From NCBI RefSeq assembly GCF_020731355.1, contig NZ_JAJFZK010000005.1, positions 124,001 to 188,000 of the forward strand: a DNA stretch of 64,000 bases, written 5' to 3'. The translations under genes were made by a program, and so were the position numbers. The notes beneath the pieces were generated by a model. That model was not told where the DNA came from. It saw only the letters and a list, made by a program, of their open reading frames with translations, and did no database searches. Origin of the DNA: Bacillus sp. REN16. GTDB lineage: Bacteria; Bacillota; Bacilli; Bacillales; Bacillaceae_L. Every line of letters starts with the position of its first letter. Positions within the stretch are counted from its first letter, which is position 1. Shown here in pieces: positions 62,897 to 64,000 of this stretch.

Positions 62897-63904
62897 TTAT
62901 TTTGAGTTATTTTCTTCCAATCCATATTGATTTGATGACTGCAACTCCAAATGGGTCATCAATTCTTCGTGAATCTCAGCAACCGAATCCTCTTCAGGGA
63001 TAATATAAGAAATTCCATTAATTGTGTCGCTATATCCTTCTAATGTTAGTGTTTCTATATTATTTGAACCGAAATTTGGATATTGCTTGAGAATGGCTAG
63101 TAAATCCCTTACTCTTAGGTTTGTTTGGATATTACTTCCTATTTCTTTTGAGATTTTGTCTATCTTCAAAACTGAAGTTGGTTTTACCAACTCATCAACA
63201 ACTGCCATTACAATTTGTTTTTGTCGCTCGTTTCGTCCTATGTCACCCATAGGGTCCTGATATCTCATTCGCGCATAGGTTAATGCTTCATTACCATTTA
63301 ATTTCATTTTACCCTCAGTAAAATAATATTTGGTGTTCCAATCACCTTGTTTGTAATCCGAAAAGTCAAATGGTACATCTACTGTTACTCCACCAAGAAT
63401 ATCAATTGTTTTTACAAATCCGTCAAAGTTGATTGTTGCATAATAATCAATCGGAATCTCTAAATAATTTTCAACTGTTTTAATTGTTAATTCTTTTCCG
63501 CCAAAAGAATATGAGTGATTAATTTTATCCTTTTTTTGTTTTCCTGGAATGTTAACTAGTGAGTCCCTGGGAATACTAACAAGTTTCGCCGATCCTTCAT
63601 TAGGGTTAAAAGTTGCTACCATTAATGTATCGGATCTGCCGCCTTTGCCTTCGCTTGAATAATCCTCAATACCCATAAGTAATACGGAAAAAGGATCTTT
63701 ACTAATCGTTACTTCTTCTTCACGCAACTCTGATTTACTCCCACGATCGATTTCTTCATATGAGTTATTTGCTGCTTTCATTGCGGAATAAAAAACATAG
63801 CCACCATACGCGAGTATGATTATCAAAACAAATAATAAAAGTCGTAAAAATATTCTTCGTTTTCTTTTCTTTTTCTTCTTTACTGATTCTCTTGACATGT
63901 TCAA
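62897..63904 (-). CDS. LytR-CpsA-Psr (LCP) family cell-wall glycopolymer ligase
   Basis: 335 residues: a strongly basic N-terminus, one membrane helix (IFLRLLLFVLIIILAYGGYV), then the LCP catalytic domain outside. Seen: FSVLLMGIEDYSSEGKGGRS, DTLMVATFNPNEGSAKLVSI, PRDSLVNIPG, KINHSYSFGG, ALTYARMRYQDPMGDIGRNE-RQ. Transfers lipid-linked glycopolymers (teichoic acid or capsule) to peptidoglycan; here it could attach the polymer of the adjacent locus. TTG at 63904 lies eight bases after GAGGAG, while the ATG at 63898 is 14 away, so TTG is preferred. Confidence 0.9.
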   Translation of the reverse strand: MNMSRESVKKKKKRKRRIFLRLLLFVLIIILAYGGYVFYSAMKAANNSYEEIDRGSKSELREEEVTISKDPFSVLLMGIEDYSSEGKGGRSDTLMVATFNPNEGSAKLVSIPRDSLVNIPGKQKKDKINHSYSFGGKELTIKTVENYLEIPIDYYATINFDGFVKTIDILGGVTVDVPFDFSDYKQGDWNTKYYFTEGKMKLNGNEALTYARMRYQDPMGDIGRNERQKQIVMAVVDELVKPTSVLKIDKISKEIGSNIQTNLRVRDLLAILKQYPNFGSNNIETLTLEGYSDTINGISYIIPEEDSVAEIHEELMTHLELQSSNQYGLEENNSK

Positions 63905-63931
63905 TTTAATTTCTCCTCTTTTTGTGGAAGC

Positions 63932-64000
63932 TTATTTATTTTCTACTATCTTTTCTAAATATGTCACAACACCCTCAGAAATCTCAGCTTGTCCATTCGT
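63932..64000 (-). CDS. C-terminal fragment of an unidentified gene
   Basis: An open minus-strand frame enters from beyond the window and ends with ...EGVVTYLEKIVENK at a TAA at 63932-63934, 28 bases upstream of the LCP start. The spacing suggests cotranscription with the LCP gene. Only 22 residues are visible, too few to name a family. Confidence 0.45.
   Translation of the reverse strand, partial: TNGQAEISEGVVTYLEKIVENK

Overview
The window looks like a chromosomal segment of a low-GC, Gram-positive, spore-forming-type Bacillaceae bacterium (Bacillus/Neobacillus-like). The evidence is strong AAGGAGG-type ribosome binding sites, frequent TTG/GTG starts, lipoprotein signal peptides, a cre-like site, a MecA-type class B PBP, LCP and GalU proteins, and an EpsC/EpsN/EpsL-like exopolysaccharide locus. 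No tRNA, rRNA or CRISPR array was seen.

Layout. 1-1.4 kb: 3' part of a GH94 glycoside phosphorylase. 1.4-7.5 kb: a patchy, mostly leftward region with two different peptidoglycan amidases, small membrane proteins, a VOC protein, a phage-like small protein and a class II Fic protein, punctuated by three copies of a long noncoding repeat. 7.8-11.3 kb: a VWA lipoprotein, a TraX-like membrane protein and an SH3/M15 DD-peptidase lipoprotein. 11.4-16.9 kb: a class C-like group II intron placed exactly after a terminator hairpin. Its reverse-transcriptase gene is split by a recombinase-in-trio (RIT) element with three tyrosine recombinases and strikingly symmetrical ends. 17.0-18.0 kb: a secreted protein of unknown function. 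18.4-31.9 kb: a rightward catabolic cluster for an amino-sugar glycan (RpiR regulator, YesL, CUT1 ABC importer without its own ATPase, DUF4127 protein, FAD oxidoreductase, GHL10-like hydrolase, NanE, ROK kinase, esterase, GH20). 32.0-34.6 kb: a large TPR protein with a degenerate dynamin-like G domain. 34.8-35.1 kb: a c-di-GMP-I-type riboswitch in front of a 43-residue membrane protein. 35.3-38.3 kb: a PbpC-like PBP with a frameshift in an A7 run, and an SGNH-like protein. 38.4-40.9 kb: an IS3-family element interrupted by an IS4-family element with clean 12-bp ends and a 9-bp target duplication. 41.3-43.2 kb: a frameshifted acyltransferase and a BsuPI-domain protein. 43.5-59.6 kb: a Wzx/Wzy-type polysaccharide locus. 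59.8-63.9 kb: a 994-residue secreted glucosaminidase with alternating SH3-like repeats and an LCP ligase, followed by the tail of one more gene.

How the parts fit. The polysaccharide locus has the genes to make a lipid-linked amino-sugar repeat unit (EpsC-like dehydratase, two DegT aminotransferases, an acetyltransferase, a PglC/EpsL-type phosphoglycosyl transferase), to extend it (four GT4 enzymes), flip it (Wzx), polymerise it (Wzy), control its length (Wzz-like) and probably attach it to the wall (LCP). The 18-32 kb cluster does the opposite: it imports an amino-sugar oligosaccharide and breaks it down to GlcNAc-6-P. A family of short GC-rich palindromic repeats (core GGGGACrGGTyC) is scattered across the first 35 kb. 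It acts as a terminator in one place and contributes coding sequence in two.
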